Shown here in pieces: positions 32,848 through 44,650 of a stretch of 64,000 bases of DNA. Origin of the DNA: Bufo bufo (taxonomy: Eukaryota > Chordata > Amphibia > Anura > Bufonidae); assembly GCF_905171765.1 (NCBI RefSeq), contig NC_053392.1:338799010-338863009 (forward strand). Direction: 5' to 3'. The first letter of the stretch is position 1, and each line of letters opens with the position of its first letter. The notes beneath the pieces are model-generated. The model worked only from the letters and a program-made list of their open reading frames with translations. It ran no database searches and had not been told where the DNA came from. The position numbers and the translations under genes were made by a program.

Positions 32848-34166
32848 TTAAAGGGTAACGGTCATTTTATTTAATTTTTTTATGTAATTGGATTGGTCTG
32901 ACTAAGGCCTCTTTCACACTTGCGTTGTCCGGATCCGTCGTGCACTCCATTTGCCGGAGGTGCCCGCCGGATCCGTAACAACGCAAGTGAACTGAAAGCA
33001 TTTGAAGACGGATCCATCTTCAAAATGCGTTCAGTGTTACTATGGCACCCAGGACGCTATTAAAGTCCTGGCTGCCATAGTAGTAGTGGGGAGCAGTATA
33101 CTTACAGTCCGTGCGGCTCCCAGGGCGCTCCAGAATGACGTCAGAGTGGGGCGTGGGGCGCCCTGACGTCACTCTGAAGCGCCCTGGGAGCCGCACTGAC
33201 TGTAAGTATACTGCTCCCCCGCTCCCCACTACACTTTACCATGGCAAACAGGACTTTAGCGTCCTGGCAGCCATGGTAACCATTCAGAAAAAGCTAAACG
33301 TCGGATCCGGTAATGCGCCGAAACAACGTTTAGCTTAAGGCCGGATACGGATTAATGCCTTTCAATGGGCATTAATTCCGGATCCGGCCTTGCGGCAAGT
33401 GTTCAGGATTTTTGACCGGAGCAAAAAGCGCAGCATGCTGCGGTATTTTTTCCGGCCAAAAAACGTTCCGTTCCGGAACTGAAGACATCCTGATGCATCC
33501 TGAACGGATTTCTCTCCATTCAGAATGCATGGGGATAATCCTGATCAGGATTCTTCCGGCATAGAGCCCCGACGACGGAACTCTATGCCGGAAAAGAACA
33601 ACGCAAGTGTGAAAGAGCCCTTAGTTTACCTTATTTCCCTAGTTCATACTTTTGTATAGGTATTGAATTACCTAGTAATTGGAGCATGTTCTTTCTTCCC
33701 CCAGGCATTTCAGTGGTGCTGCTAAAAGAGCATTGCTAGGTGTCCTCCGTCTCCTATCTTCTATATACAGAAGACGGAGGACGTAGTGCGACCTCCCGTC
33801 GGACCGGGATAGTGCCGATATTCGCGATAAAAAATTTGCCATAAAAATTTGCAAACAACTACTCTGGAGGAAGAGGGCGTTTTTAAGTCTGGAGAAAACC
33901 GATTGGTTGGAGTGAGGCTGCGCGTTCCCAAGATGAGATGAATAAATTCTGGGTAGTTAGGGAGGGAGGTCTTAGCCTCAGGGTAAGGGCATCGGCAGCC
34001 ATCTTGAGAAGATAGAAAAAAGTCTTGTGAGGAGAGGTTGCTATGGCCGGAAACTTATTAAACAAGTGGTATGTGAACACAATAATTAGTGATTATGGAT
34101 TATCGCAACAGCAGCAACATATATGAAAATTTTATTTTGAGTGAAAATATGACAGTTATCCTTTAA
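32848..34166. mobile_element. TTAA-flanked element with nested hairpin MITE
   Basis: Ends are TTAAAGGGTAACGGTCATTTTATTT and ATATGACAGTTATCCTTTAA, with TTAA at 32848-32851 and 34163-34166. About 600 bp remain after removing the nested MITE at 32904-33622. A second part carries a small hairpin (GTCCTCCGTCTCCTATCTTC / GAAGACGGAGGAC, 33739-33781). Non-coding. Confidence 0.7.
32904..33622. mobile_element. Nested 'aaggcctctttcacacttgcg' MITE
   Basis: Ends: TAAGGCCTCTTTCACACTTGCGTTG / CAACGCAAGTGTGAAAGAGCCCTTA. The interior is a long foldback with CTCCCAGGGCGCTCC... / ...GCGCCCTGGGAG and TGACGTCA. Many GGATCCG motifs. Non-coding. Confidence 0.8.
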
Positions 34167-35655
34167 CAGAGAAGACAGCTACTGACTCTCCTGTTGGTGG
34201 CACTGTTGTAGCTAAGGACCATGACAATGGATCACTTTCTTGAAATGTTGATATTCCTGTAAGAATCTTTGTACATCTATTACATCAAATAAACAGAAAA
34301 GCAAACTACCTGATTACAGTCCTAGATATTCAGTCCCTCCTGTCTCTACGTACAGTATATTTAGCACTAGTACACATACATATACTTCCCAGCTAATACT
34401 CAGAATAATGAAGATAATTAAAGCCATTCGGCTGATTGTCTTGCCGAATGGAGATTTTGCCCTAACTTCCCTGGACTGCAATTATAGATGCACAGCACAT
34501 TACAAGATGGTGTGTTTCAAGGGAAAGTCATTTATCTGAGTCATTTCACTAGGCACAGGACTGATAATTGGCTGCGGCTTGCTGTTGCTAGCCTGCCTTT
34601 CCAATCTAATCCCAGGCATTTGTGGCCAGAAATCACTGCAGCCAATAGACTCACAGTGCAGACTGGAGGATTCCAGTGTCAACGGGAATAGGTTTGCACA
34701 GCACGTCACCTAACATTCTTATTTTATTCCAGTTTTCTTTTATAGATCGAGAGCTTATGATTAGGTGACTGTAGACCTCTTCTGAAATCAGGAGTATGAG
34801 CGTACAGTGTTACCTGGCAGTAACTAGTTATATCTGTATGATACAGACTGCTTCACGTGCCCAGGGTTAAAGATTTGCATGGTCATCTCCTCACCCTCAT
34901 CAGCCTTTCTTTTTACTAGAAACTACCGTATATTGTGGAACAATTAACAGGAATTACTATTAATGCTGATATTCTATACGCAACCTGAAAAGACAATCTT
35001 TTTATTCTAGACAGGAGCGTTCACATCTCGTGTGCTGGTACACAAGGCACATGCATATACATTTCCAGGGCTCGTATGCCCCCAACTGCTACCGTGTCAT
35101 TGCAGAGAATAACAATCCTCATCCTTATTTTTAGAAGTGTATTGCTCAGCTTCTAACCCATCTTCCGTTAGACTATTAATCTTCCCTTGATTCTCTGTCT
35201 GGGGAATATGCAGCAAAAGTGAAGACTGTTCACTGTACAAGCAGAAAAAAGAAATGTGCCTGCACAGCACTCGGGTTCTGGATCTATAAGAAGCCAACAT
35301 TTATAGACAATAGTATACTACATCATGGATAAATGGTCTATAAATGCTCCAAATAATAATTATTTCTTCAATGTCTAGACATATAAAAAAAAAAAAAAAC
35401 GCCAGGCAGTTTGTGTATAGTCATATTTCTATTACAGCCATGCCATTCCCTGTCACACAATAAAAAAAAAGTGTCAGGACTTTCTTTCATTGAGTTACAC
35501 GATGCTTTTTTCTCTAGTCAGACCCAAGCTAAATTTAGAGTTGTTGGTTTCCTGCTATCAGAGCACAGTGCATTGTGGGAATTCAGAGACCAGGGCTTTT
35601 GGTACTTATGTAGTTATACACATTGGAGCAGATTTACTAATAGTGTCGGACTTTG
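34167..35655. other. Intronic sequence, no gene seen
   Basis: Relatively repeat-poor intron. A short inverted pair (AAGCCATTCGGCTGATTGTC / GCCGAATGG, 34420-34451) is the only local structure noted. No coding matches. Confidence 0.5.
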
Positions 35656-35977
35656 ATCACAGTTAGGGATGAGCGAATCGACTTCGGATGAAACATCTGA
35701 AGTCGATTCACATAAAACTTTGTTTCAATACTGTATGGAGCGAGCGCTCCGTACAGTATTAGAATGTATTGGCTCCGATGAGCCGAAGTAATTACTTTGC
35801 AGTCTCGCGAGACTCTGCATAATAACTTCAGAAATTGATTTATACTGTAAAAAAACGAATTGCCCAAACTCGGGTTCGGTTCCAAGGTACCGCCCCGTAC
35901 AGTATTGAAATGAAGTTTTATGTGAATCGACTTCGGATGTTTCATCTGAAGTTGATTCGCTCATCCCTAATCACAGT
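35656..35977. mobile_element. hAT-type MITE with perfect 8-bp target duplication
   Basis: Element 35664-35969 (306 bp) is TAGGGATGAGCGAATCGACTT... to ...GATTCGCTCATCCCTA, flanked on both sides by atcacagt (35656-35663, 35970-35977). The arms also hold GATGAAACATCTGAAG. An 8-bp duplication identifies the hAT superfamily. Non-coding. Confidence 0.9.
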
Positions 35978-35978
35978 C

Positions 35979-36295
35979 TTAGGGCTCATGCACACAAACT
36001 TTTATTTTTTTTGCTCTGCATCCGATCCACATTTTTTGCAGGTCAGATGCAGATACATTGACTAATAGGGGATGCAAAAAATGAGACAGCCCTCAGTGTA
36101 CTGTCCGCATCTCTAAGTCCATACCGGGGCACCTGCAAAAATATAGAACATGTCCGCATTACGGACAAGGATAGGACAGTTCTATTACGGGCCAGACGTT
36201 CCATTCTGCAAAATGAGGAACGCAAACAGCCAGTATCTGTGTTTTGGGCATCCAAAATTTCTGGATCACAAAACAGTCGTGTGCATCAGCTCTTA
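35979..36295. mobile_element. 'gggctcatgcacac' MITE
   Basis: Ends AGGGCTCATGCACACAAAC / ACAGTCGTGTGCATCAGCTCTTA; related copies at 47040-47353, ~41820-42082 and 54515. Contains CGGACAAGGATAGGACA and GTCCGCAT motifs. Non-coding. Confidence 0.65.
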
Positions 36296-36510
36296 ATATT
36301 AGACAAATTTACTATTCTGGAGTCTGGAATTCTTTGTGTTAGTTGTGAATTTGAAGTGTTGTCAATCCTGCGCCAGATTTACTCTAAAATTCCGGTTGTG
36401 CACCTAAAATTCTATCAATACAAAATGTTTAATTACCTGCAATTACAAAAGTATTTAGATCCAGGTGCTGGTTTGAAAAATGCAGAATATGTTTCCTGGG
36501 ACAACCCCTT

Positions 36511-36967
36511 TAAGGCCCTTTTCACATGAGTGAGTTTTCCGCGAGGGTGCAATGCGTGATGTGAACGCATAGCACCCGCACTGAATCCTGACCCTTCATT
36601 TCAATGGGCCTGTGTACATGAGAGGTTTTTTTTCACGCATCAGTTCTGCGTTGCGTGGAAAACGCAGCATGTTCTATATTCTGGCCCCATAGAAGTGAAT
36701 AGGGCTTCAGTGAAAAACGCATTGCATCCGGAAGCAAGTGCGGATGCGATGCGTTTTTCACTAATGGTTGCTAAGAGATGTTGTTTGTAAACCTTCAGTT
36801 TTTTATCACGCGCGTGAAAAACGCATCAAAACGCATTGCACCCACATGAAAAAAACTAAACTGAACGCAATCGCAGACAAAACTGACTGAACTTGCTTGA
36901 GAAATGGTGAGCGTTTCACTGAACGCATCCGGAGCCAATCCGTCACTCTCGTGTGAAAGAGGCCCAA
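36511..36967. mobile_element. 'aaggcctctttcacac' / GCAATGCGTTTT MITE, copy 1
   Basis: AAGGCCCTTTTCACATGAGTG to CACTCTCGTGTGAAAGAGGCCC. The interior repeats GTGAAAAACGCA and GATGCGTTTTTCA around a hinge with GTTGTTTGTAAACCTTCAG. Further copies: 37034, 46583, 60051. Confidence 0.75.
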
Positions 36968-37033
36968 GTCCTGAAAAGCACCAACACTTTTCTAAACGCC
37001 ACTAATCTTAGAACATAAAACTTGGAAAAGATC

Positions 37034-38525
37034 GCTAAGGCCTCTTTCACACGAGCGATACAGATTAGGTCCGGGTGCGTTCAGGGAAACTCGCATCATT
37101 TTGCAAGCAAATTCAGTCAGTTTTGTCTAAGATTGCGTTCAGTTTTTTCCGAGCGGGTGCAATGCGTTTTGATGCGTGATAAAAAAAAAATGAAGGTATA
37201 CAAACAACTTTGTACAAACATTTGTTCGCAAACAGTCGGTTGCTGCTGTGCATAGGGTTCCCACCCCAGGTAATATTTATCACAGCAGATAAACGTAATG
37301 TTCTTTGTGTTTTTCTTTTATTTTGTTTCCAAATCGAAGCAAAGTAACATACGGCAATACGTGTAAACGTTTTCGGCTATGCAAAGCCTTCCTCAGACAC
37401 TAAGAAATTACAAAAAAAATGATAATAAAGCCATATGTAGATACTATATTCAAATGACAGCATATAGTTCTAGAAAAAAATAATAAATAATATACGAAAA
37501 TGAAAATAACATAAAATACAGATGTCGACACTATGGAATCTAGTAGGATACACTTGTCCGGATCTCGAGGTCGTCTGGAGTCAAAAGTCACTTTTTCATA
37601 TAAGGTGAAGACTGTGTCGACCTATTACATGTCTCGCAGAGCCGTCATATCAACTTGAAAATATATATTAAGGAAGAACTGTCCAGTTTCAAATCCCAAT
37701 ATCTGGATCTAGTGCATATTTTGTCTCAATGGAATGAAGCTGTATTTAATAAGGTTGCATACTACCATAATGACTCCTATACTCTCACATCATCAAAAGA
37801 CCTAACCACATTTCCATATAATATATTTTTCATATAAGAACATACAGGAACATATAAGGACATATAGAAACAAGGCCTTCCATCCCTTACCTGTGCCGCA
37901 GAAGGTGTGGATATAGTGAAAAAGTGGTGGTGTAGTCACGGCGTCCCACACGTTTAGAACAGGTTCCGCTCACCTATTTGGGCGCGATCCTGCCTCGTAT
38001 TTAAATAGGGCTTGTGGACACATAATATTACACCCACTGTGAAGTGTTTTGGAGCATAGCTCCGTTTCTACTGGCGTGGCGTTTGTAATTTCTTAGTGTC
38101 TGAGGAAGGCTTTGCATAGCCGAAAACGTTTACACGTTGCCATATGTTACTTTGCTTCGATTTGGAAAGAAAAGAAAAACACAAAGAACATTACGTTTAT
38201 CTGCTGTGATCTTTGAAAAAAAAAAAAAGTATACAAACAAGATCTCTTAGCAACCATCAGTGAAAAACGCATTGTGCCCGCACTTGCTTCAGGATGCAAT
38301 GCGTTTTTCACTGAAGCCCCATTCACTTCTATGGGTCCAGGGCTGCGTGAAAAACGCAGAATATAGAACATGCTGCGTTTTTCATGCAACGCAGAACTGA
38401 TGCGTGAAAAAAAATAAAAATAATCATGTACACAGACCCATTGAAAATAATGGGTCAGGATTCAGTGCAGGTGCACGTCATACATTGCACCCGCACGGAA
38501 AACTCGCTAGTGTGAAAGAGGCCTA
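37034..38525. mobile_element. Same MITE family, copy 2, split by a 1-kb insertion
   Basis: The left half (37034-37207, AAGGCCTCTTTCACACGAGCG) and right half (38229-38525, ending GCTAGTGTGAAAGAGGCCTAA) form one ~470-bp MITE when the insertion at 37208-38228 is ignored. Confidence 0.75.
37196..38240 (+). mobile_element. Poly(A)-tailed insertion with 12-bp target duplication
   Basis: 37208-38228 is flanked by the direct repeat GTATACAAACAA (37196-37207, 38229-38240) and ends in ...CTTTGAAAAAAAAAAAAA, the marks of LINE-machinery retroposition. Unusually, the inserted ~1 kb also carries long inverted arms: 37279-37411 (ATCACAGCAGATAAACG...) and 38085-38210 (complement), with GAAAACGTTTACACG near the inner ends. 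The middle has short open frames only. No RT or tRNA-like promoter recognised. Confidence 0.6.
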
Positions 38526-38783
38526 ATAGTAGTGATACTCTCTCTTTGGAGTTAACGGGATGGATTTCTTACCCTTCAATCCTGTTGTAGAGGAGACATA
38601 TGTTTATAGATGAACATGCGGTAGAGAGAGAATTCTAATATCCCCTAAAGGCCACAAGCAAGTGGATTGTATAATTTATGTAGCACAATGGTCAAGTTTG
38701 AGTTGCGGTCTGATAGGGGTGCTTGGTGAACATTAATGTGGAGTCACAATCACATTTAGTGACATATGAGGAGAATTTGTCTG

Positions 38784-39139
38784 GCTTCATTCACATCACT
38801 GTTCAGCCTTTCCGTTCTCCTGCTCCGTTTAGGAGCACGAGAACGGAAAGGACGGAGAAGGCACATAACTGAGCCTAAGGACCCCATAGACTATAATGGG
38901 GTCCGTTATGTTTCCGCTCAGAAGATGATTTTGGAGCGGAGACAAAAGTTGCGCATGCAGGACTTTTGTCTCCGCTTCAAAATCATCTTCTAAACGGAAA
39001 CATAATGGACCCCATTATAGCCAAGGGGTCCTAAGGGCTCCGTTTGGCTCAGTTATGTGCCTTCTCCGACCTTTCCGTTCTCCTGTTCCTAAACGGAGCA
39101 GGAGAACAGAAAGGCTGAACGGTGATGTGAACGAAGCCC
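38784..39139. mobile_element. Foldback MITE ('ggcttcattcacatcac')
   Basis: GGCTTCATTCACATCACTGTTC / GAACGGTGATGTGAACGAAGCC; arms ~170 bp each pair almost throughout (CCTTTCCGTTCTCCTG, ACCCCATAGACTATAATGGGG). Non-coding. Confidence 0.85.
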
Positions 39140-39758
39140 AAGATATACAGTATGACCGTTATATTGTGGTCTAAAATTTCAGAGAGTTACAGAAGAGCAT
39201 TGCCAAAATAGATCTGACGCAAGATTTATGTTGTAAGCACTAGGTGGCAATACTGCTCTTAGCTCCCAGCTAATCAGAAAGAGCCAATATGTATTCCTTG
39301 TAGTCAGTATATTAATTATTTACACCCAGTAGATGTCCTTCATTATGATGGTTAGTATGCTGGAGCTCAATCAAGCACATTCCTTGACCGTGCTTCAATG
39401 CCAACTGTAATAAGGCTTTATAGAGGTCAAAGCAACACCAAGTACTGTATGAGGCACTAAAGTTTTTTTTAGCAAGGAATGTAATAGGGTAGGCAGATCC
39501 TACAACAGAAGGCACAGGAGCAGAGTTGTAGCTAGACTTTACTTCAGCCTAAATCACTCCCTATAAAAACAGAAGTGGTCAGATAAAAAAAAAAATCACT
39601 AGGCTGCATGCAATTAGATAAAATATTTTCTAATGTATAATTTAGAAAGATGGACCATGCACAAACAGAAATCAATTCTATGTGCAGATTTATAGATATG
39701 TAGTACATGGAAATATTAGCAAATCAGTACGTTAGGCTCCTTTCACATTTGCGGCACA
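39140..39758. other. Intronic sequence, no gene seen
   Basis: Simple intron; 39736-39758 carries only the beginning of a 'ggctcctttcacatttgcggc' MITE end. No coding matches. Confidence 0.45.
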
Positions 39759-40290
39759 TGTAACGCCCCAGAAGTGCATTACCACTTTTGCGCCTCACTA
39801 CTATCTCCTACAGTTAACCTAAGGTCATCATATGTATTATTTTCTAGGTCTTGCAAAATGTGTATTCATCTATCTTGTTATGCAACTGTTTATGTTTACG
39901 TGTAATGTGCCTGGTTCACCAGCAGGTGGCAGCAACTATGGCAGAGCTACACTTAGAGAGAATGGAACTCACCATTCCATTCTCCCCTCCTTTCTTGGTC
40001 AGAAGTGGGCCTGTCCTGTTTGCTACCAGAAGGAGGTAGGGAGTTCTGGTGTGTTCTGGTTGTGACTTTATGTTGGAGCTGCCAGGATTCTAACCTGTTC
40101 CCTGGCATAATCCAGAGTCAGATTACAGAGAGAAGTTGCAGCATCCTGCAGCAGAGATTACATTTAAGTCTGTCAGTACATTACAAGGTCTGGACTCAAT
40201 TTGTTTCATCATCCACTTCATCAACTATCCCTTTTTCTGCATCTGCCAACACCTGGGGTTCCAGTGTTTCCACGTAGGAGCACCGTGACA
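39759..40290 (+). mobile_element. LTR (TGTAACGCCCCAG type), copy 1
   Basis: TGTAACGCCCCAGAAGTG to GTAGGAGCACCGTGACA, 532 bp (TG...CA). It contains CACCAGCAGGTGGCAGCAA and GGTCTGGACTCAATTTG, all shared in order with 48316-49601. No target duplication found and no interior identified, so it may be one end of a truncated element. Family unnamed. Confidence 0.6.
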
Positions 40291-40728
40291 CGTGCAACAC
40301 CACAAAGGGACATTTAGGCCACCCTACACAACTCTGGCATTCCTACAATGGGTACCATCTTCTACCTCACTAAAAGGGGCCCTGTGCCCTTGTTGCTTTA
40401 TTGCAACTGGGTCACGACAAACTCTTATTTCATCTTAAAGGGATCCCATCGCACACAGCCCTCCAGAAGGCTGTTCCAGAAAAGAACGTTTCTTTGCCGG
40501 CTGAATCCCAGCATATTTGCCACGTAGCAGCCTGATCTCTGCCAGACCCAAATATGGCTAATGTGGCCGAAGGGATCTGGAGAACTTCGGTAAGCTGTTC
40601 TCTACTGGAACAGTCTGCCAGAGAGCTGTGCCTCAAATATGAAACTACCCCTACTCTCCTTAAATCCTTTTGATTTTTGTTTGAGTATTTGACCATTTAG
40701 ACATAAAATGCAACAAAAAGGGATGGAA

Positions 40729-41102
40729 TTAAAGGTTTTTTTCCGAGGGCATAGGTCATCAGTATCTGATCGTTGGGGGTCCGACACCAGCTGTTTGACA
40801 AGGCACCAGCACTCACAGTAGCGCCGAGGCCTTCCCTCAGCTTTCTCTAAGCCTAGTGACATCACGTTTATCAGTCACGTGGCTTAGGTGCGGCTCAGCC
40901 CCATTGAAGTGAATGTGGCTGAGCTGTGACACTAAGCACAGCCGCTATACAATGCACAACAGGGAGAAAGCTGCGGCACTCACAGTAGCGCCAATGCCTT
41001 CTCAAACAGCTGTCTGGCGGGGGTCCCAGCTGTTAGACCCCCACTGAGCAGATTCCAGAGGATGGGTCATCAGTGTATATATGTCTCAGAAAACCATTTT
41101 AA
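40729..41102. mobile_element. TTAA-flanked MITE
   Basis: TTAA at 40729-40732 and 41099-41102. Contains GATCGTTGGGGGTCCGACACC, CTCAGCCCCATTGAAGTGAAT and AACAGCTGTCTGGCGGGGGTCC. Best reference copy for the fragments at 20869 and 56480. Confidence 0.7.
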
Positions 41103-41800
41103 TACCAATAATACACCAATATGATGGGGGGAAAAACTGAGGAAACAGGACGTACAAAGTAATACTTGGATAGCTAGTGGCTCAATGCAACCGCAAATAG
41201 TGCTGGGGACAGGGGGCACTCAAATCACCCCCCTTTCTCCAAAATCAAAAGTACATAAAAAAAATGTAAAAAGTAAACATCCTGGGTATCGTCATGTGCA
41301 AAACCGCCCGTACTATTAAAACAAAAAAACGGCGAAACAGAAAAGTCAAAATTCTAAATTGCCAATTCCCTGTTTTTTTGTCGCGTCACCTCCCACAAAA
41401 AATGAATAAAAAGTGATCAAAAAGTCATACACTCCCCAAAAAGGTATCAATGAAAAGTACAGATCGTCCCACACACCACAGTATACATAAATAAAAAAAG
41501 TTAAGTTTTTTTTAATTTTTATTTTCAGTATTAATACGCAAGAAAAACTTTACATACGCGGTATCGTTGTAATCATACTGACCCAGAGAAGGAAGGTAAC
41601 AGGTCAGTTTTACTGCATAGGAACCGCTGTAATAGAAAAACAATATAATTCCACCCCATTTGGATTTTTTTTCCCGCTTCCCTCTACATTGTATGCAACC
41701 GTACATGGTGCCACTAGAAAGTACAACTATATGAATGGAAAAATAAAAAAGTTATGACTTTGGGAAACCTGGGAGTAAAATAGGAAAATGAAAAAAATTT
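41103..41800. other. Old dispersed repeat, no gene
   Basis: 41545-41640 (GCGGTATCGTTGTAATCATACTGACCCAGAG...AACAGGTCAGTTTTACTGCATAG) is the complement-type relative of 12045-12105. A- and T-runs throughout. No ORF of interest. Confidence 0.45.
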
Positions 41801-41819
41801 AAAATTGCCCAGTGATTAA

Positions 41820-42082
41820 ATAAATTTTGATGTCCGTGTGCATTCCTTATTTTGAAGAATGGAACAGCTGTCCCCTAATAGAACAGTCCTATGCTTGCCA
41901 TGATGCGGACAATAATAGGACATGTTCTATTTTTTTGCAGAACAGACATACGGAAACGGAATGCACACGGAGTAAGTTCCGTTTTTTTTGCGGACCCATT
42001 GAAATGAATGGTTCTGCATACGTTCCTCAAAAAAGACAGAACGGACACGGAAAGAAAATACGTCCATATGTATGAGGCCTAA
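41820..42082. mobile_element. Decayed 'tgcacacg' MITE
   Basis: GATGTCCGTGTGCATTCC ... ATATGTATGAGGCCTAAT; interior AATAGGACATGTTCTAT and GACCCATTGAAATGAATGG match other copies of the 'catgcacacgaccg' family. Confidence 0.5.
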
Positions 42083-42109
42083 TAACGGTCTTTTTCCGGC
42101 CGTGCATGT

Positions 42110-43418
42110 AAATGTTGTGACACAGTGACGAGTATGGTCTGGAAAAACAGGTATTTTCCTCCCAAAGTGCAGGCCGCAGTGGACTCCCTTCGGAATGCTG
42201 GACTAACCGCTAACCCCAAAAAATGTGCGATAGAGTTAGAGGAGACTAAATACCTGGGGTATGTCATTGGGCACGGAGTCATCAAACCCCAAGTGAATAA
42301 AATAGAGGTGATACGGAATTGGCCCCGACCTGTCACTACTAGGCAAGTAAAGTCGTTCTTGGGAACTTTGCTACAGTGGCCACGCCATTGACATGGCTCT
42401 TAAAGGGACGCAGGTCGGTGATGGTTCGCTGGGATGATCAGGCGCTTTGAAGTCGGCCCAATGCGGGTCCCCGGTTTTGGCGACACCCGACTTCAAAAAG
42501 GAATTTATAGTACAGACTGATGCCCAAATAGGCCTCGGTGCTGTACTGGCTCAGGAAATCAACAGGGAGGAGCATCCCGTTGTCTTCCTCAGCCGTAAGC
42601 TCACCCCAGCCGAGACCAGGTACAGTATAGTGGAGAGATAGTGCCTGGCTATTAAGTGGGCACTCAAGTCTCTCCCGCTATTATTTGTTGGGGAGAAAAT
42701 TCCGTCTGGTAACCGACCACTCCCCTCTCAAGTGGATGAGCCAGGCCAAAGAAAGAAATGCCCGGGTCACCAGATGGTTCCTTTACCTACAGAACTTTAA
42801 ATTTACAGTGGAACACAGGGCAGGCCGGTTGCAGGGAAACGCGGATGCCCTGTCCCGAGTACATTGTCTGGGCGAGTGTTCCCCCCTCAGGGTTGAACAA
42901 ACGGAAGGGGGGGGGGGGGTATGTGACACAGTGAGGGGAATGGTCTGGGAAAACAAGTATTCTCCTCCCAGCGTGTGCTACTGGGCTGATTTGCAGCCAA
43001 GTGGGGTTAAATACCGCACTGGATTTTAATTACCGGTCCGGGTTTTTGGCAGCACCTGGCTGTCCTTAAATAGGCAGCTGGGCTCAGCAGCAGGATCTCT
43101 GTGTTGGGATCTGAGGCTTGGTGCCAGGTTGGAGGGCTGAGACCCATGGGCCGAGGATACAGGCCCCCTAAAGCCTGCCGTGGACTGCTGGAGGCAGAAC
43201 TGACATCAAGGTGACTTGTCTTATATGAACTTTCCAATTTGTGTGAAGTAACACCAAGATGTACTTTCCATTGTGTGTGAAGTAAACACCAAGACTGCAA
43301 AGTAACGCATTGTTTTGTGCATTTGCCTCAAGTGTGAATAAACACTGAAGTTTTGCGTTAAGAACTTGTCTGTACTGTGTCCGCTTACCCTATCTACCAG
43401 AGCGAAACCCCAAAATGT
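42110..43418 (+). mobile_element. Internally deleted Ty3/Gypsy element
   Basis: The 3' LTR is 42922-43412 (TGTGACACAGTGAGGGG...GAAACCCCA; AATAAA at 43338). Its first ~48 bp recur at 42116-42163 as the remnant of the 5' LTR, fused directly to reverse-transcriptase sequence. A 6-bp direct repeat aaatgt borders the whole (42110-42115, 43413-43418). A purine tract ending in ~13 Gs (42903-42919) precedes the 3' LTR. The deletion removed most of the 5' LTR, gag and the front of pol, leaving 1.3 kb. Confidence 0.85.
42164..42915 (+). pseudogene. pol: Gypsy pol remnant: RT C-terminus and RNase H
   Basis: The first frame (to 42391) carries the RT end, NPKKCAIELEETKYLGYVIG and the connection KIEVIRNWPRPVT...KSFLGTL. 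After a disruption comes the RNase H start (FIVQTDAQIGLGAVLAQE, with the first catalytic Asp) and AETRYSIVER, then TAG at 42639-42641. The remainder is in another frame from 42685 (FRLVTDHSPLKWM, FTVEHRAGRLQGNADALSRV, with the last catalytic Asp). At least two frameshifts and one stop make it dead. No integrase follows: RNase H ends ~50 codons or fewer before the purine tract and LTR. Intact elements make cDNA and insert it in the genome; this copy cannot. Confidence 0.85.
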
Positions 43419-44649
43419 TCTCAATAGGGAGAGTGTACAGCTGCTGCCAGACACCTCTGGCACATATCAGTAGAAAAATAGGTCATACTCACTGGTAAAA
43501 GGTTAAAATTGTAATTTGCTGCAGGACACAGTCAGGCCTTGTGTTTTATATAATGTGTTTTATATAACAGAGACTGCACTTGAGTAAAGTACTGATGACC
43601 ATCCACTTACAAATCTATCATTCATGATTAGGGTGGGGGTGGAGGCTAAGTACTCTGAATGCACAGATAAGGCTTGGTTTACATCAATGTTTGGTAAATC
43701 AAGTAGTTTGTTTCGGCAGTGGAGCAGACTACCGGAGTTACCGTATCCGGCATAGCCAGACACCGTCAGATTCCCATTCACTATAATGGGACCTGGCAGG
43801 TTTCCTGCATGAATAAAGTCTTTCTGTTGGAAAAATACCACTGCATGCAGTGTTTTTTTGTTGGCAGGAAGACTGCATTTATACCAGAAACCCAGCGGAT
43901 CCAATTATAGTGAAAAGCACTATGGGGGTCACTATTAGCGGAAGTCCAGGCAGCATGCTGAAGGTAGGGATGGTTTGTTGTTGTGGCCTACATCTCACTT
44001 CCTAAGACCCTATCTCCATATTTTAAATAAAGACAATTGGAGGAGGAGGAGGAGGACAGAGCGTGGCAGCTATTTATGGCCACCATGGGGGGACAAGATT
44101 TTGGGGAGGTATTTTGTGCTGCATTGTGGTATTTGGTTCTTTGTGATGGTATTGTGTTCTGCAAACTGTATTAGCCCCACCAATTTGGGCTCACCTACAA
44201 CACTAGGGCCACTTTTAGTTCCAATCCGCCCCTGCTACAAGGTAGTATCTGTGCGCATTCAGAAAAATAAACATCGCTTCACCACCACCACCATTCTCAT
44301 GGACGACAGGTGTGAGAGTTGCTGTTCAACAGGGGTTTCCAGCTTTGCAGTCTCCATCATGTAGCATTGGAGCATGGCTCTGTCCTGCAACAAATTAGTG
44401 TTTTAACCTTTTACAGTGGGTACTGTGATGTGTGTTTAACTTAATGCTCCTTTCAGTAAATTGCTTTTGATTTTAGTGTAGGAACATGCATAACAATGGG
44501 GACCCTTGATGAGGCATTGAATATTTTGGCCAAAATATCAAATACCTGATGTTTAGCTTTTTTTTTGCAGGACACAGCCAATCCTTGCAATGTTTGGGGT
44601 GTCAGTACTTGTGGGATCTGTACTTAGAGGTGCTGGAGAGCCTGCCTAA
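43419..44649. other. Intron with a decayed 'ggcttggtttacatcaatg' MITE
   Basis: 43670-43930 contains GGCTTGGTTTACATC, TATAATGGGACC and CCAATTATAGTG motifs of hairpin MITEs but the right end is lost. 44039-44055 is a short GAG repeat. The remainder holds nothing recognisable. Confidence 0.4.
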
Positions 44650-44650
44650 G

